Positions 39,906-49,673 of a stretch of DNA of 64,000 nucleotides are shown here, in pieces. How positions within the stretch are numbered: the first letter of the stretch is position 1; every line of letters begins with the position of its first letter. The position numbers and the translations under genes are program-made. This DNA comes from Staphylococcus auricularis (GTDB lineage Bacteria; Bacillota; Bacilli; Staphylococcales; Staphylococcaceae), in NCBI RefSeq assembly GCF_001500315.1, contig NZ_LLER01000009.1, positions 181,715-245,714 on the forward strand, in the 5' to 3' direction. The notes under the pieces are model-generated. The model searched no databases, had not been told where the DNA came from, and worked only from the letters and a program-made list of their open reading frames with translations.

Positions 39906-40964
39906 ATGACTCGATTACAGACATTAAAAAATAACTTACAGGATGAACAACTAGACGCAATTGTGGTGTTATCAGATTATAATCGCCGTTATTTATCAAA
40001 ATTTTCAGGAACTAGCGGTGCCCTGGTAATCACAACATCTGAACAATACTTATTAACAGATTTCAGATACATAGAACAAGCCACAAATGAAGCCACAGAA
40101 TTTGAAATCGTTAATCAACAAGGTAATTTGATCGACGCAATCGTGCAGCAATTAGAATCAGTTAATGCTGAAAAGGTAGGTTTTGAAGGGGATCTAATCA
40201 GTTACGATCAATTCACACAACTCGATAAAGGCCAGTATACACTTCAAAGTATCTCTGGATTAATTGAGAAAATTAGAGAAGTGAAAGATGAAGATGAAAT
40301 TGAACTCATTCAACAAGCAGCTGATATTGCTGATGAAGCTTACGAATATATTTTGACAGTCGTTAAAGCGGGTATGACAGAACAACAAGTGAAAGCAAAA
40401 TTAGAAAGTAAAATGCTTGAACTCGGTGCAGAAGGCACTTCTTTCACAACGATCGTTGCCTCTGGTCAGCGTGGTGCGTTACCACACGGTGTGGCTAGTG
40501 ATAAAGCAATTGAAAATGGTGATCTAGTCACACTTGATTTTGGCGCTTACTATAAAGGATATGCTTCAGATATGACCCGTACATTCGCTGTTGGTCAACC
40601 AGATCAAAAATTAGTTGATATTTATAACATTGTACTAGAAGCGAATAAAAAAGGAATTGAAGCTGCTAAACCAGGCATCACAGGTAAAGATTTAGATGCT
40701 GTAGCGCGAGACTATATCGCTGAAAAAGGATATGGTGATGCGTTTGGTCACTCATTAGGTCACGGTATAGGGCTTGATGTTCATGAAGGCCCAACCATTT
40801 CCAAAAATAGTGATGCTACATTAAATGTCAATCAATGTGTTACAATTGAACCTGGCATTTATGTTGAAGGTTTAGGCGGCGTTCGAATTGAAGATGACAT
40901 TCTCATCACAGAAAATGGGTGTCAGCGCTTTACTAAATCTACAAAAGACCTTATTATTTTATAA
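39906..40964 (+). CDS. Xaa-Pro aminopeptidase/dipeptidase, M24 family
   Basis: 352 aa. N-terminal creatinase-like domain (~1-125) and C-terminal pita-bread metallopeptidase. Metal ligands: Asp in LDFGAYYKG and ASDMTRTF, His in GHSLGHGIGLDVHEGP, Glu in TIEPGIYVEG and in VRIEDD. Cleaves peptides with proline at position 2. It lies directly upstream of efp, the usual Bacillales arrangement (yqhT-efp); EF-P relieves ribosome stalling at polyproline, a loose functional link. Confidence 0.92.
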   Translation: MTRLQTLKNNLQDEQLDAIVVLSDYNRRYLSKFSGTSGALVITTSEQYLLTDFRYIEQATNEATEFEIVNQQGNLIDAIVQQLESVNAEKVGFEGDLISYDQFTQLDKGQYTLQSISGLIEKIREVKDEDEIELIQQAADIADEAYEYILTVVKAGMTEQQVKAKLESKMLELGAEGTSFTTIVASGQRGALPHGVASDKAIENGDLVTLDFGAYYKGYASDMTRTFAVGQPDQKLVDIYNIVLEANKKGIEAAKPGITGKDLDAVARDYIAEKGYGDAFGHSLGHGIGLDVHEGPTISKNSDATLNVNQCVTIEPGIYVEGLGGVRIEDDILITENGCQRFTKSTKDLIIL

Positions 40965-40993
40965 TATAGCGTAAAATTGAGGAGGAAAACTGA

Positions 40994-41551
40994 ATGATTT
41001 CGGTTAATGATTTTAAAACAGGTTTAACAATTTCTGTAGACAATGGTATTTGGAAAGTCATTGATTTCCAACACGTAAAACCAGGAAAAGGGTCTGCCTT
41101 TGTCCGTTCTAAATTAAAAAACTTAAGAACTGGGGCAATTCAAGAAAAAACATTCAGAGCTGGTGAAAAAGTAGAACAAGCGATGATTGAAAATCGTCGT
41201 ATGCAATACTTATATGCCGATGGTGATATGCATGTGTTCATGGATAATGAAACATTCGAACAAACTGAATTACCAGCTGACCAATTAACTGACGAATTGA
41301 AATTCCTTAAAGCAAACATGGAAGTTCAAATTCAAAGTTATGAAGGCGAAACAATCGGTATTGAATTACCTAAAACGGTTGAGTTAGAAGTAACAGAAAC
41401 TGAACCAGGTATCAAAGGTAATACAGCTACAGGTGCGACTAAATCTGCAACAGTTGAAACTGGATATGAACTCAACGTACCTCTATTCGTCAACGAAGGC
41501 GATGTACTTGTCATTAACACAAGTGATGGTAGTTATATCTCAAGATCTTAA
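40994..41551 (+). CDS. efp: Translation elongation factor P
   Basis: 185 aa. Binds stalled ribosomes and promotes bond formation at polyproline motifs. Three beta-barrel domains; the tip of domain I is [14 protein letters not shown], with the lysine (about residue 32) that some species modify. Second and third domains have the normal length. ATG behind GGAGGAAAACTGA. No simple terminator directly after the stop; the structured RNA candidate begins about 110 bases later. Confidence 0.97.
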   Translation: MISVNDFKTGLTISVDNGIWKVIDFQHVKPGKGSAFVRSKLKNLRTGAIQEKTFRAGEKVEQAMIENRRMQYLYADGDMHVFMDNETFEQTELPADQLTDELKFLKANMEVQIQSYEGETIGIELPKTVELEVTETEPGIKGNTATGATKSATVETGYELNVPLFVNEGDVLVINTSDGSYISRS

Positions 41552-41663
41552 TTCACTCAAATTATAAAATGAAGGCACATGAATGGATTTAGCACTTGTG
41601 ATCAAATATATGATAGCGCAGTTTGATTTGCGTAAGTAAATTGAACAGTGTGGCTAAATCTTT

Positions 41664-41882
41664 TCATGGAGCGGGAATATGGAATCTAAATGCTTACATT
41701 TGTAAAAGATAATGTAAGAGCTTAAGTCAACATCGAGAGCTTAGCAAGCGTTTATAAGTAGGATTAATTAGATGATTTTTCCACACCAAACGCTTCATAG
41801 CTCATTCAATAAGCGCATGTGTAAACTTGTTGAATGGAACGCGTTGTTACTTAATTATTTAAGATTTCTTTCCCGCTTTTTT
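41664..41882 (+). ncRNA. Candidate structured RNA between efp and accB (unidentified)
   Basis: Strand is inferred from the 3' T run. A closing helix pairs GAGCGGGAA (41669-41677) with TTCCCGCTT (41870-41878) and is followed by six T residues, as in many terminator-ended RNAs. Enclosed hairpins: CTTACATT/AATGTAAG (41693-41700 with 41711-41718), AAGCGTTT/AAACGCTT (41746-41753 with 41788-41795), CATTCAATAAG/CTTGTTGAATG (41803-41813 with 41826-41836). No ORF fits. GTGTGG (41648) could also pair with CCACAC (41781), a possible alternative fold. No clear promoter was found, so it could instead be a 3' product of the efp transcript. I cannot match it to a named RNA. Confidence 0.6.
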
Positions 41883-41923
41883 CATTACAGCACTTATCGA
41901 CTTAAAGACGCGTATATGTATGC

Positions 41924-41952
41924 TTGAATTGAATATTATAGTCAAGTAAAAT
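41924..41952 (+). promoter_or_regulatory. SigA-type promoter for accB
   Basis: TTGAAT (41924-41929), 17-base spacer, TAAAAT (41947-41952), 41 bases before the accB ATG. It lies after the structured RNA's terminator, so accBC does not need transcription through that RNA. Confidence 0.7.
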
Positions 41953-41992
41953 AAAATAGATAGATGAAATTATTCTGAAGGAGTCTGGATTT

Positions 41993-42466
41993 ATGAATTT
42001 TAAAGAAATAAAAGAATTGATAGATATCTTAGATCAATCAAATTTAACTGAAATCAACATTGATGATAAAGGCGGCAGCGTCGTTCTTAAGAAGGAAAAA
42101 GAAACTGAAATCATCACACCTCAAGTTTCTGGTCAAGTTGCTCAAGCGCAAGCACCACAAGCAGAGGCACCTGCACAAAACCCTGCACCTGAAGCGCAAT
42201 CAAACACATCAGAATCAGAAGCAAGCGATGATTTACAAACAATCAATGCTCCTATGGTAGGTACATTTTATAAATCTCCTTCCCCTGAAGAAAGCGCGTA
42301 CGTTCAAGTCGGTGACACGGTTTCCAAAGATTCAACGGTATGTATCCTAGAAGCGATGAAATTATTTAATGAAATTCAAGCTGAAGTCTCTGGTGAAATT
42401 ACAGAAATCCTAGTAGAAGACGGTCAAATGGTTGAGTATGGCCAACCGTTATTTAAGGTGAAATAA
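41993..42466 (+). CDS. accB: Acetyl-CoA carboxylase biotin carboxyl carrier protein
   Basis: 157 aa. The N-terminal ~35 residues are followed by an Ala/Pro/Gln-rich linker (about 45-80), then the biotinyl domain with the attachment lysine in LEAMKLFNEI (near residue 123). Carries CO2 to acetyl-CoA for malonyl-CoA, with AccC, AccA and AccD (the latter two not here). ATG follows AAGGAG. Stop overlaps the accC start by one base. Confidence 0.96.
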   Translation: MNFKEIKELIDILDQSNLTEINIDDKGGSVVLKKEKETEIITPQVSGQVAQAQAPQAEAPAQNPAPEAQSNTSESEASDDLQTINAPMVGTFYKSPSPEESAYVQVGDTVSKDSTVCILEAMKLFNEIQAEVSGEITEILVEDGQMVEYGQPLFKVK

Positions 42467-43824
42467 TGAATAAAATATTAATTGCAAACCGTGGAGAAAT
42501 TGCAGTACGCGTTATCCGCGCATGCCACGAATTGGGATTACAAACCGTTGCGATATATTCTGAAGGAGACAAAGACGCACTACATACTCAAATTGCTGAT
42601 GAAGCATATTGCGTAGGTCCTACTCAGTCTAAAGATTCATATTTGAACATCCCAAATATCCTTTCGATAGCGACCTCTACAGGTTGTGACGCCGTACACC
42701 CAGGATACGGTTTCCTCGCTGAAAATGGCGATTTTGCTGAACTCTGTGAAGCATGTCAATTACAGTTTATTGGACCAAGTTATGAGTCAATCCAAAAAAT
42801 GGGTATCAAAGACGTAGCTAAAGAAGAAATGAAAAAAGCAGATGTTCCCGTTGTACCAGGTAGTGACGGTTTAATGGAATCAATTGATGATGCGAAAGCA
42901 ATAGCGGAGCGCATTGGATATCCAGTTATTATTAAAGCGACTGCTGGTGGTGGCGGTAAAGGAATCCGTGTTGCGAGAGATGAGAAAGAGCTAGAAAACG
43001 GCTTTAAAATGACTCAAAAAGAAGCAGAAACTGCTTTTGGTAATGGCGGCCTTTACTTAGAAAAATATATCGAGAATTTCAGACACATTGAAATTCAAAT
43101 TATGGGAGATAAATTTTGCAATGTCGTACATTTAGGTGAACGTGATTGTACGATTCAGCGCCGTATGCAAAAGCTTGTAGAGGAATCTCCTTCACAAATA
43201 CTTACGGATGAAAAACGTGAGGAAATGGGACAAGCAGCAGTCAGAGCTGCACAAGCTGTGAACTATGAAAATGCCGGTACGGTTGAATTTATATATGATT
43301 TAGAAACGAATGATTTTTATTTCATGGAAATGAACACGCGTATTCAAGTTGAACATCCAGTAACAGAGATGGTTACAGGTGTGGACCTCGTTCGACTACA
43401 ATTAAAAATCGCAGCTGGAGAGCCACTTCCTTTCAAACAAGAAGACATTAACATGAACGGACATGCAATTGAATTTCGTATCAATGCAGAAAATCCATAC
43501 AAAAACTTTATGCCTTCACCAGGTAAGATTACTCAATACCTAGCTCCAGGTGGTTTTGGCGTTCGCGTTGAATCTGCATGTTATACTAATTATACAATCC
43601 CTCCTTATTACGACTCTATGGTCGGTAAATTGATCGTGCATGAACCAACGCGGGAACAAGCGATTAAGACGGGTATTCGTGCTTTAGGTGAATACTTAGT
43701 ATTAGGTATTGATACAACTATTCCGTTCCACTTACGTTTACTTAACCATGAAGTCTTTAATCGAGGCGATTACAACACGAAATTCTTGGAAAAATACAAC
43801 ATAATGGATGAAGATATGGAATAG
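42466..43824 (+). CDS. accC: Biotin carboxylase
   Basis: 452 aa ATP-grasp enzyme that carboxylates biotin on AccB. N-terminal MNKILIANRGEIAVRVIRA; ATP-binding glycine loop IKATAGGGGKGIR (~155-167); catalytic core FMEMNTRIQVEHPVTEM (~285-300). TAATG overlap with accB ensures coupled synthesis. The next gene, an Asp23-family gene, begins 12 bases after the stop. Confidence 0.97.
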   Translation: MNKILIANRGEIAVRVIRACHELGLQTVAIYSEGDKDALHTQIADEAYCVGPTQSKDSYLNIPNILSIATSTGCDAVHPGYGFLAENGDFAELCEACQLQFIGPSYESIQKMGIKDVAKEEMKKADVPVVPGSDGLMESIDDAKAIAERIGYPVIIKATAGGGGKGIRVARDEKELENGFKMTQKEAETAFGNGGLYLEKYIENFRHIEIQIMGDKFCNVVHLGERDCTIQRRMQKLVEESPSQILTDEKREEMGQAAVRAAQAVNYENAGTVEFIYDLETNDFYFMEMNTRIQVEHPVTEMVTGVDLVRLQLKIAAGEPLPFKQEDINMNGHAIEFRINAENPYKNFMPSPGKITQYLAPGGFGVRVESACYTNYTIPPYYDSMVGKLIVHEPTREQAIKTGIRALGEYLVLGIDTTIPFHLRLLNHEVFNRGDYNTKFLEKYNIMDEDME

Positions 43825-43835
43825 GAGGTATGTCC

Positions 43836-44189
43836 ATGGTGAAAGTATCTCAACCTTCACATACACACTTAGGTAAAGTAGAAATTGCGCCTGAAGTCAT
43901 TACAGTAATTGCGAGCATCGCAACTGCAGAAGTCAAAGGTTTACAGGGACATTTTAAAGAGCTTAAACAATCTAACTTCGAGCGTGTTAATCCGAAACAG
44001 CTCGGTAAAGATGTCAAAGTATATAGTAAAGATGACGGCATCTACATTGATGTTTATTGTGTGTTAGAGCATGATGTGAATATTTCAAAAACCGCACAAG
44101 CGATACAGCGTTCTATTTTCAACTCACTGACAACAATGATCGCTGTGGAGCCTGCACAAATTAATATTCATATTACACATATTGCTTAA
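43836..44189 (+). CDS. Asp23/Gls24 family protein (YqhY)
   Basis: 117 aa. The family domain is seen in GKVEIAPEVITVIASIATAEVKG and the later DGIYIDVYCVLEHDVNISKTAQAIQ. The Bacillus homologue YqhY is encoded with accBC and affects acetyl-CoA carboxylase, probably lowering its activity; the same arrangement here suggests the same job. ATG 43836 lies seven bases after AGGAGGT; the ATG at 43830 is too close to that site. Confidence 0.88.
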   Translation: MVKVSQPSHTHLGKVEIAPEVITVIASIATAEVKGLQGHFKELKQSNFERVNPKQLGKDVKVYSKDDGIYIDVYCVLEHDVNISKTAQAIQRSIFNSLTTMIAVEPAQINIHITHIA

Positions 44190-44232
44190 TCTAAAATTTT
44201 AACTTAGAAATTCAAATTTGAAGGGGTTTATC

Positions 44233-44619
44233 ATGAGTCGAAAAGAATCAAGAAAACAAGCATTTCAAACTCTTTTTCAATTGGAAATAAAAGATAATGA
44301 TTTAACGATTGAAGAGGCAATTAGTTTTATAAAAGATGATGATCCAGATTTAGAATTTGATTTTATTCATTGGTTAGTGACTGGTGTTAAAGATCATGAA
44401 CCTGTTTTAGATCAAAAAATCCAACCTTATTTAAAAGATTGGACATTAGAAAGATTACTGAAATCAGATCGCATTATCTTGCGCATGGCAACATTTGAGT
44501 TATTGAACAGTGAGACACCTGATAAAGTGATCATCAATGAAGCGGTAGAACTAGCAAAACAATTCAGTGATGAAGATCACTACAAATTTATTAATGGTGT
44601 GCTCAGTAATATTAAATAA
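44233..44619 (+). CDS. nusB: Transcription antitermination factor NusB
   Basis: 128 aa all-helical protein that binds boxA of rRNA transcripts with NusE (S10). The start [18 protein letters not shown] and the C-terminal [23 protein letters not shown] are diagnostic. ATG 44233 follows GAAGGGG by 7 bases; the upstream in-frame ATG at 44218 is part of the leader. xseA begins 14 bases after the stop. Confidence 0.95.
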   Translation: MSRKESRKQAFQTLFQLEIKDNDLTIEEAISFIKDDDPDLEFDFIHWLVTGVKDHEPVLDQKIQPYLKDWTLERLLKSDRIILRMATFELLNSETPDKVIINEAVELAKQFSDEDHYKFINGVLSNIK

Positions 44620-44633
44620 AAGAGTGATAAAAG

Positions 44634-45974
44634 ATGGCAGATTATTTAAGTGTTTCAGCATTAACTAAATATATCAAATATAAATTTGATCAAGATCCCC
44701 ATCTCCAATCTGTTTTACTGAAAGGTGAAATTTCAAATTTTAAGAAACACTCTAGTGGGCATTTATATTTTAACGTGAAAGATAATCAAAGCGTCATTAA
44801 CGCTATGATGTTCAAAGGGAACGCAACCAAATTGGATTTTGATCCCAAAGAGGGAGACGAAGTGCTCATAGAAGCACGCGTTTCTGTTTATGAACGTCGT
44901 GGTAATTATCAAATTTACGTGAATAAAATGCATATTGATGGTGTTGGTAATTTGTATCAACGACTTGAAGCATTGAAAAAGAAACTCAATCAAGAAGGTT
45001 ACTTCGATCAACGCTACAAAAAGCCAATCCCTAAGTATCCTAACAAAATCGCTGTCCTCACTGCTTCAACAGGTGCAGCAATTAGAGATATTGAATCTAC
45101 CATTCGCAGTCGTTATCCTCTCGTACAAATCGAAAAAATAAGTACGCTTGTACAAGGAAAACAGGCAAAAGATGATATTATTGAAAAACTTGCGTATGCA
45201 GATACACTGAACGCAGATACAATCATTTTAGGACGTGGCGGGGGTTCCATCGAAGACTTATGGAACTTTAATGAAGAAGCTGTCGTTCATGCTATTTTCA
45301 ACTGTCAAACACCGGTCATCTCTTCTGTCGGACATGAGACAGATTTTACGTTGAGTGATTTTGTCGCAGATTATCGTGCAGCTACACCAACGCAGGCTGC
45401 GGTTATCGCTACGCCGGATCAAACTGAGTTAAGACAGCAGTTGAAGCAAGTTCAGTTAGTGCTCATACGTAACGTTAAGCAACAACTTCAGCAACATCGT
45501 AAACATCTCGAACACTTATCCTCATATTACAAGTTCAAAAGCCCGTCGTTATTGTATGATCAACATATACAACGCCGAGATGATTTAGAAAAACAACTTC
45601 AGTTAAAAATTAAAATGATCATTAACGATCATCATCAACAGTTGAAACTCCTTAAACAACAATTCAGCTTAAAAAAAGTGAGTGCAGAAATTGAACGTAA
45701 ACAACAACAAACACAACAATCTGCGCATTTTCTAATCAAAACGTTGAGTCAGAACATTACGCAACATCGACAACGTTTGAAAAACAACATTGAAAACTTA
45801 GATCGACTCAGTCCAACCCAAACGATGTTACGCGGTTATACGATTGTTAACAAAGCGGATCAGGTTATCACAAGCACGCACGATTTAAAAGCACAAGATC
45901 AAATTCAGTTAACGATGAAAGATGGTCAAGTAGATGCAGAAGTTAAGAAAGTAAGGTGTAATCATGACGAATAA
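44634..45974 (+). CDS. xseA: Exodeoxyribonuclease VII large subunit
   Basis: 446 aa. N-terminal OB fold ([32 protein letters not shown]), then the nuclease domain with [14 protein letters not shown] and [13 protein letters not shown] long Gln/Leu/Lys-rich coiled coil (about 265-400) binds several XseB copies. Degrades single-stranded DNA from both ends. Stop overlaps xseB by 11 bases. Confidence 0.95.
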   Translation: MADYLSVSALTKYIKYKFDQDPHLQSVLLKGEISNFKKHSSGHLYFNVKDNQSVINAMMFKGNATKLDFDPKEGDEVLIEARVSVYERRGNYQIYVNKMHIDGVGNLYQRLEALKKKLNQEGYFDQRYKKPIPKYPNKIAVLTASTGAAIRDIESTIRSRYPLVQIEKISTLVQGKQAKDDIIEKLAYADTLNADTIILGRGGGSIEDLWNFNEEAVVHAIFNCQTPVISSVGHETDFTLSDFVADYRAATPTQAAVIATPDQTELRQQLKQVQLVLIRNVKQQLQQHRKHLEHLSSYYKFKSPSLLYDQHIQRRDDLEKQLQLKIKMIINDHHQQLKLLKQQFSLKKVSAEIERKQQQTQQSAHFLIKTLSQNITQHRQRLKNNIENLDRLSPTQTMLRGYTIVNKADQVITSTHDLKAQDQIQLTMKDGQVDAEVKKVRCNHDE

Positions 45975-46203
45975 AGAAAATCAAAGTTTTGAAGAAATGA
46001 TGTCTGAATTAGAAAATATTGTTCAAAAACTTGATAATGAAACAGTTTCCTTAGAAGAATCTTTAGAACTTTATCAACGTGGAATGAAGTTATCTGCATC
46101 CTGTGAAGATACATTGAAAAACGCTGAGAAAAAAGTAAACGAAATGATTAAGAATGAAGATGAGGAAGAGGAAGTTTCTAATGATGAATCAGCAGATGAA
46201 TGA
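45964..46203 (+). CDS. xseB: Exodeoxyribonuclease VII small subunit
   Basis: 79 aa. [34 protein letters not shown] is the family helical hairpin (given here as its two halves: [16 protein letters not shown] and [12 protein letters not shown]). The tail is acidic ([13 protein letters not shown]). Binds the XseA coiled coil. ATG inside the end of xseA; its end overlaps the start of ispA by about 23 bases. Confidence 0.94.
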   Translation: MTNKENQSFEEMMSELENIVQKLDNETVSLEESLELYQRGMKLSASCEDTLKNAEKKVNEMIKNEDEEEEVSNDESADE

Positions 46204-47062
46204 TTTTGTTCAAAAGATTGAAGCAGATTTAACAAACGCTGTACCTGCTTCACCGCTCAATACTAACCTCGAAGAAAGTATGCGTTATTCCCTTGAAGCT
46301 GGTGGTAAGCGTATACGACCTCTATTGCTTCTCGTCACTTTAGATATGCTCACTCATAACAGTGAGCAAGGCATGCGCACAGCAATCGCTTTAGAAATGA
46401 TTCATACATATTCACTGATACATGATGATTTACCTGCTATGGACAATGATGATTACCGCAGAGGTAAATTGACCAATCACAAGGTTTATGGTGATTGGAA
46501 AGCGATTCTTGCAGGTGATGCATTACTTACAAAAGCTTTCGAAATGATAAGCTTTGATGAACAATTAACGAGTGATATCAAAGTACAACTCATTCAGCGT
46601 TTATCTCAAGCCAGTGGCCATCTTGGAATGGTTGGCGGCCAAGTGCTTGATATGGAAAGTGAGAATACACAAATCGATTTAGCGACATTGCAACAGATTC
46701 ACCGTGCGAAGACAGGTGCATTACTCGAATTTGCTATAATGGCTGCAGTCGACATTGCTAAACCTAGTGAAGCTACTGCGAAAGCACTTGAAAAATACGG
46801 GCAACATCTCGGGCTGATGTTTCAAATTAAAGATGATTTATTAGATGTATTTGGTGACGAAGCAAAACTAGGTAAAAAAGTAGGTAGCGACATAGAGAAT
46901 AATAAGAGTACGTATGTTTCATTATTAGGAGAACAGGGTGCTAAAGACAAACTCAATGAAGAAATGGAACAAGCGTATGGAGCACTGCGACAAATCGACT
47001 CGCAATATGATACAACGCATTTGGAAATAATCATAGAAATATTTAATCAAAGAAATCATTAA
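46181..47062 (+). CDS. ispA: Farnesyl diphosphate synthase (polyprenyl synthetase)
   Basis: 293 aa. Condenses isopentenyl diphosphate with allylic diphosphates to give farnesyl diphosphate for quinones, carotenoid and undecaprenol. First aspartate-rich motif [10 protein letters not shown], second KDDLLD, and GGKRIRP near the start. Of several in-frame ATGs, 46181 (MMNQQMNDF) has AGAGGAAG upstream and sits within xseB. The conserved xseA-xseB-ispA order supports it. Confidence 0.94.
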   Translation: MMNQQMNDFVQKIEADLTNAVPASPLNTNLEESMRYSLEAGGKRIRPLLLLVTLDMLTHNSEQGMRTAIALEMIHTYSLIHDDLPAMDNDDYRRGKLTNHKVYGDWKAILAGDALLTKAFEMISFDEQLTSDIKVQLIQRLSQASGHLGMVGGQVLDMESENTQIDLATLQQIHRAKTGALLEFAIMAAVDIAKPSEATAKALEKYGQHLGLMFQIKDDLLDVFGDEAKLGKKVGSDIENNKSTYVSLLGEQGAKDKLNEEMEQAYGALRQIDSQYDTTHLEIIIEIFNQRNH

Positions 47063-47068
47063 CAATAT

Positions 47069-47104
47069 GGGTGAATGATGCGCATGGTGTCGTTCACCCT
47101 CATT
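47069..47104 (+). terminator. Probable weak terminator after ispA
   Basis: GGGTGAA / TTCACCC hairpin just past the ispA stop. The T run is poor (TCATTTAG), so termination may be partial and argR may be read in part from the ispA transcript. Confidence 0.5.
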
Positions 47105-47322
47105 TAGTTAGGCAATCGATGTATGTATTTATTTTAAATTAATGAATTCAACGATGTATAGATATAAATGTTAAAAATGTGCTTTTATACGAATTTGATT
47201 GTTCCATGGCGTTGGTGTGCTGCAGTTGGTTCATTATTTTATCGAGCAGCTTTAGTAGTGGAATGATGATTGATATGCTAAAATCATTGTATAAATATTC
47301 GCTTGTTTTGGGAGGGGTTAAT

Positions 47323-47775
47323 ATGGCAAAAAAATCAGTAAGGCACATTAAAATTAGAGAAATTATCTCCAACGAAAAAATAGAAACACAAGATGAATTG
47401 GTTAAGCGCTTAAATGATTATGAGTTGAATGTCACTCAAGCAACGGTATCACGAGATATTAAAGAGTTACAACTCATCAAAGTGCCCACACCAACAGGAC
47501 AATATGTTTATAGTTTACCTAATGATAGAAAATATCATCCTTTAGAAAAATTAGGTCGTTATTTAATGGACTCATTTGTAAATATTGACGGTACTGATAA
47601 TTTATTAGTATTAAAAACGTTACCAGGGAATGCGCAATCGATCGGTGCGATCCTGGATCAAATAGATTGGGAAGAAGTCTTAGGTACAATCTGTGGTGAT
47701 GATACTTGCCTTATTATTTGTCGAGATAAAGAATCTGGAGAGCAAATTAAAGCACGTATATTTAATTTATTATAG
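47323..47775 (+). CDS. argR: Arginine repressor ArgR/AhrC
   Basis: 150 aa. N-terminal winged helix ([21 protein letters not shown] and [16 protein letters not shown], with the recognition helix) and C-terminal hexamerisation and arginine-binding domain ([13 protein letters not shown]). Represses arginine synthesis and activates catabolism. ATG 47323 follows GGGAGGGG; the upstream open frame back to 47179 lacks similarity and is not coding. recN follows closely, as is common in Firmicutes. Confidence 0.95.
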   Translation: MAKKSVRHIKIREIISNEKIETQDELVKRLNDYELNVTQATVSRDIKELQLIKVPTPTGQYVYSLPNDRKYHPLEKLGRYLMDSFVNIDGTDNLLVLKTLPGNAQSIGAILDQIDWEEVLGTICGDDTCLIICRDKESGEQIKARIFNLL

Positions 47776-47794
47776 CCATTAGGAAGTGATACTG

Positions 47795-49468
47795 ATGTTA
47801 CAAACTTTATCTATTAGACAGTTTGCGATTATAGCAGAATTAGAAATTCATTTTGGTGATGGATTAACTGTTTTAAGTGGTGAAACAGGTGCGGGTAAAT
47901 CTATTATTATCGATGCGATTGGTCAATTAATCGGCGTACGCGCTTCTTCAGATTATGTGCGCCATGGGGAGAAAAAAGCTGTCATTGAGGGTGTCTTTGA
48001 TATTGATGACAGTAAAGACGCGATTGAAATACTTGAGGAACTTTCTATCGATATTGATGAAGACTTCTTACTCGTAAAACGTGAAATCTTCAGTTCAGGT
48101 AAAAGCATTTGTCGTATCAACAATCAAATTGTGACACTGCAAGATTTACGTCGAGTGATGCAAGAACTGTTAGATATCCATGGTCAACATGAAACTCAAA
48201 CGTTATTAAAGCAAAAATATCATTTACAACTATTAGATAATTATGCTGAAGGCCAGTATCAATCACTTTTAGATGACTATAAAGAAACATTTGAGCAATA
48301 TCAAAGTAAGAAAACAGAGCTTGCCGAATTAGAAAATGCAGACCAAGCCCTGTTACAACGTTTAGATTTGTTGAAATTCCAATATGAAGAAATTAATGAA
48401 GCACAATTAAAAGAAGGCGAAGTTGAACAATTAGAAACCGATATCAAGCGTATTCAGAATTCGGAAAATCTCAATCAAGCATTAAATAATGCGCATCTCA
48501 CTTTAACAGATGAACATGCGATTACGGATAGATTATATGAATTGAGTAAAGAATTACAAACAATCAATGAAATACTCCCAGAAAAATATCAAGGTTTGAT
48601 GGAACAAGTTGATCAATTCTACTACACATTAGAAGATGCGAAACATCAACTATACGATGAATTAACGAATACAGAATTTGATGAACAATACCTCAATGAA
48701 CTTGAATCAAGAATGAATTTACTTAATAATCTCAAACGAAAATATGGTAAAGATATCTCTGACTTAATTAGTTATCAAAGCAAATTGGAAAATGAAATCA
48801 ATAAAATCGAAAATTATGAAGAAAGCACAGCTGAATTACGTCAGGATATTGACCGATTGCATAAAGCGGTATTAGAAAAAGGCCAAGCACTTTCAAAATC
48901 ACGACGTAAAGTCGCACATACATTACGTGACCATATCGTTGATGAAATTCAGAACTTACAAATGAAGGATGCGAATCTAGAAATTGCATTTACCGCATTA
49001 AACGAACCTACGCGAGAAGGTATCGAATCAGTCGAGTTTTTAATTAGCCCGAATAAAGGCGAACCTTTAAAAAGTTTGAATAAAATCGCTTCAGGTGGGG
49101 AATTATCTCGTATCATGCTTGCATTGAAAACCATTTTTGTAAAATCAAGAGGTCAAACTGCAATCCTATTTGATGAAGTCGATTCTGGTGTCTCTGGTAA
49201 AGCAGCACAAAAAATGGCTGAAAAAATGCGTGACCTGGCGTCATACATTCAAGTAATATGTATTTCTCACTTGCCACAGGTTGCAACGATGAGTGACCAT
49301 CACATGCTGATTAGTAAATCCACAACAGAAGATCGCACCACTACTCAAGTTCAAGAGTTGACGGGAGATGACCGCGTAGATGAAGTGGCACGAATGATTT
49401 CTGGTGCGACAGTTACTGATCTTACAAGACAAAATGCAAAAGAAATGATTGAACAAAATCAAAAATAA
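47795..49468 (+). CDS. recN: DNA repair protein RecN
   Basis: 557 aa SMC-like ATPase for double-strand break repair. Walker A GETGAGKSIIID (about 31-42), a long central coiled coil (about 155-370), signature SGGELSRIMLALK and Walker B TAILFDEVDSGVSG. ATG 47795 (MLQTLSIRQF) follows AGGAAGTGAT; GTG 47786 is in that site. No clear terminator before the bkd promoter. Confidence 0.95.
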   Translation: MLQTLSIRQFAIIAELEIHFGDGLTVLSGETGAGKSIIIDAIGQLIGVRASSDYVRHGEKKAVIEGVFDIDDSKDAIEILEELSIDIDEDFLLVKREIFSSGKSICRINNQIVTLQDLRRVMQELLDIHGQHETQTLLKQKYHLQLLDNYAEGQYQSLLDDYKETFEQYQSKKTELAELENADQALLQRLDLLKFQYEEINEAQLKEGEVEQLETDIKRIQNSENLNQALNNAHLTLTDEHAITDRLYELSKELQTINEILPEKYQGLMEQVDQFYYTLEDAKHQLYDELTNTEFDEQYLNELESRMNLLNNLKRKYGKDISDLISYQSKLENEINKIENYEESTAELRQDIDRLHKAVLEKGQALSKSRRKVAHTLRDHIVDEIQNLQMKDANLEIAFTALNEPTREGIESVEFLISPNKGEPLKSLNKIASGGELSRIMLALKTIFVKSRGQTAILFDEVDSGVSGKAAQKMAEKMRDLASYIQVICISHLPQVATMSDHHMLISKSTTEDRTTTQVQELTGDDRVDEVARMISGATVTDLTRQNAKEMIEQNQK

Positions 49469-49557
49469 TAAAATCTCTCAGTATAGATATAAGCGTCTTC
49501 TACATTCATAATGTGTTGTTAACGATAAAATATAACTTTATACGAAATTATTTTTAT

Positions 49558-49587
49558 TTGTTTAGAGAGAGGCAATAAAAGTATAAT
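49558..49587 (+). promoter_or_regulatory. Possible promoter for lpdA-bkd operon
   Basis: TTGTTT (49558-49563), 18-base spacer, TATAAT (49582-49587), about 90 bases before the lpdA start. The leader between has no obvious regulatory hairpin. Confidence 0.5.
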
Positions 49588-49673
49588 TGAGTTATTGGTA
49601 ATGAGAAAGATTTATTATTTGTTTCCTCATTAGATCATCGAAGTTGATATATAGAAAGATAGGAGTATACGTC

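Noticed and set aside
41664..41882. The efp-accB RNA as 6S RNA or RNase P RNA
   Set aside because: 6S RNA is a long rod with a central bubble and lies elsewhere in staphylococci as I recall; RNase P RNA is longer and has conserved cores not seen here.
47179..47322. Open frame extending argR upstream by 48 codons
   Set aside because: The extension has no ArgR similarity and covers the strong GGGAGGGG ribosome site and promoter-like sequence; ATG 47323 is the family start.
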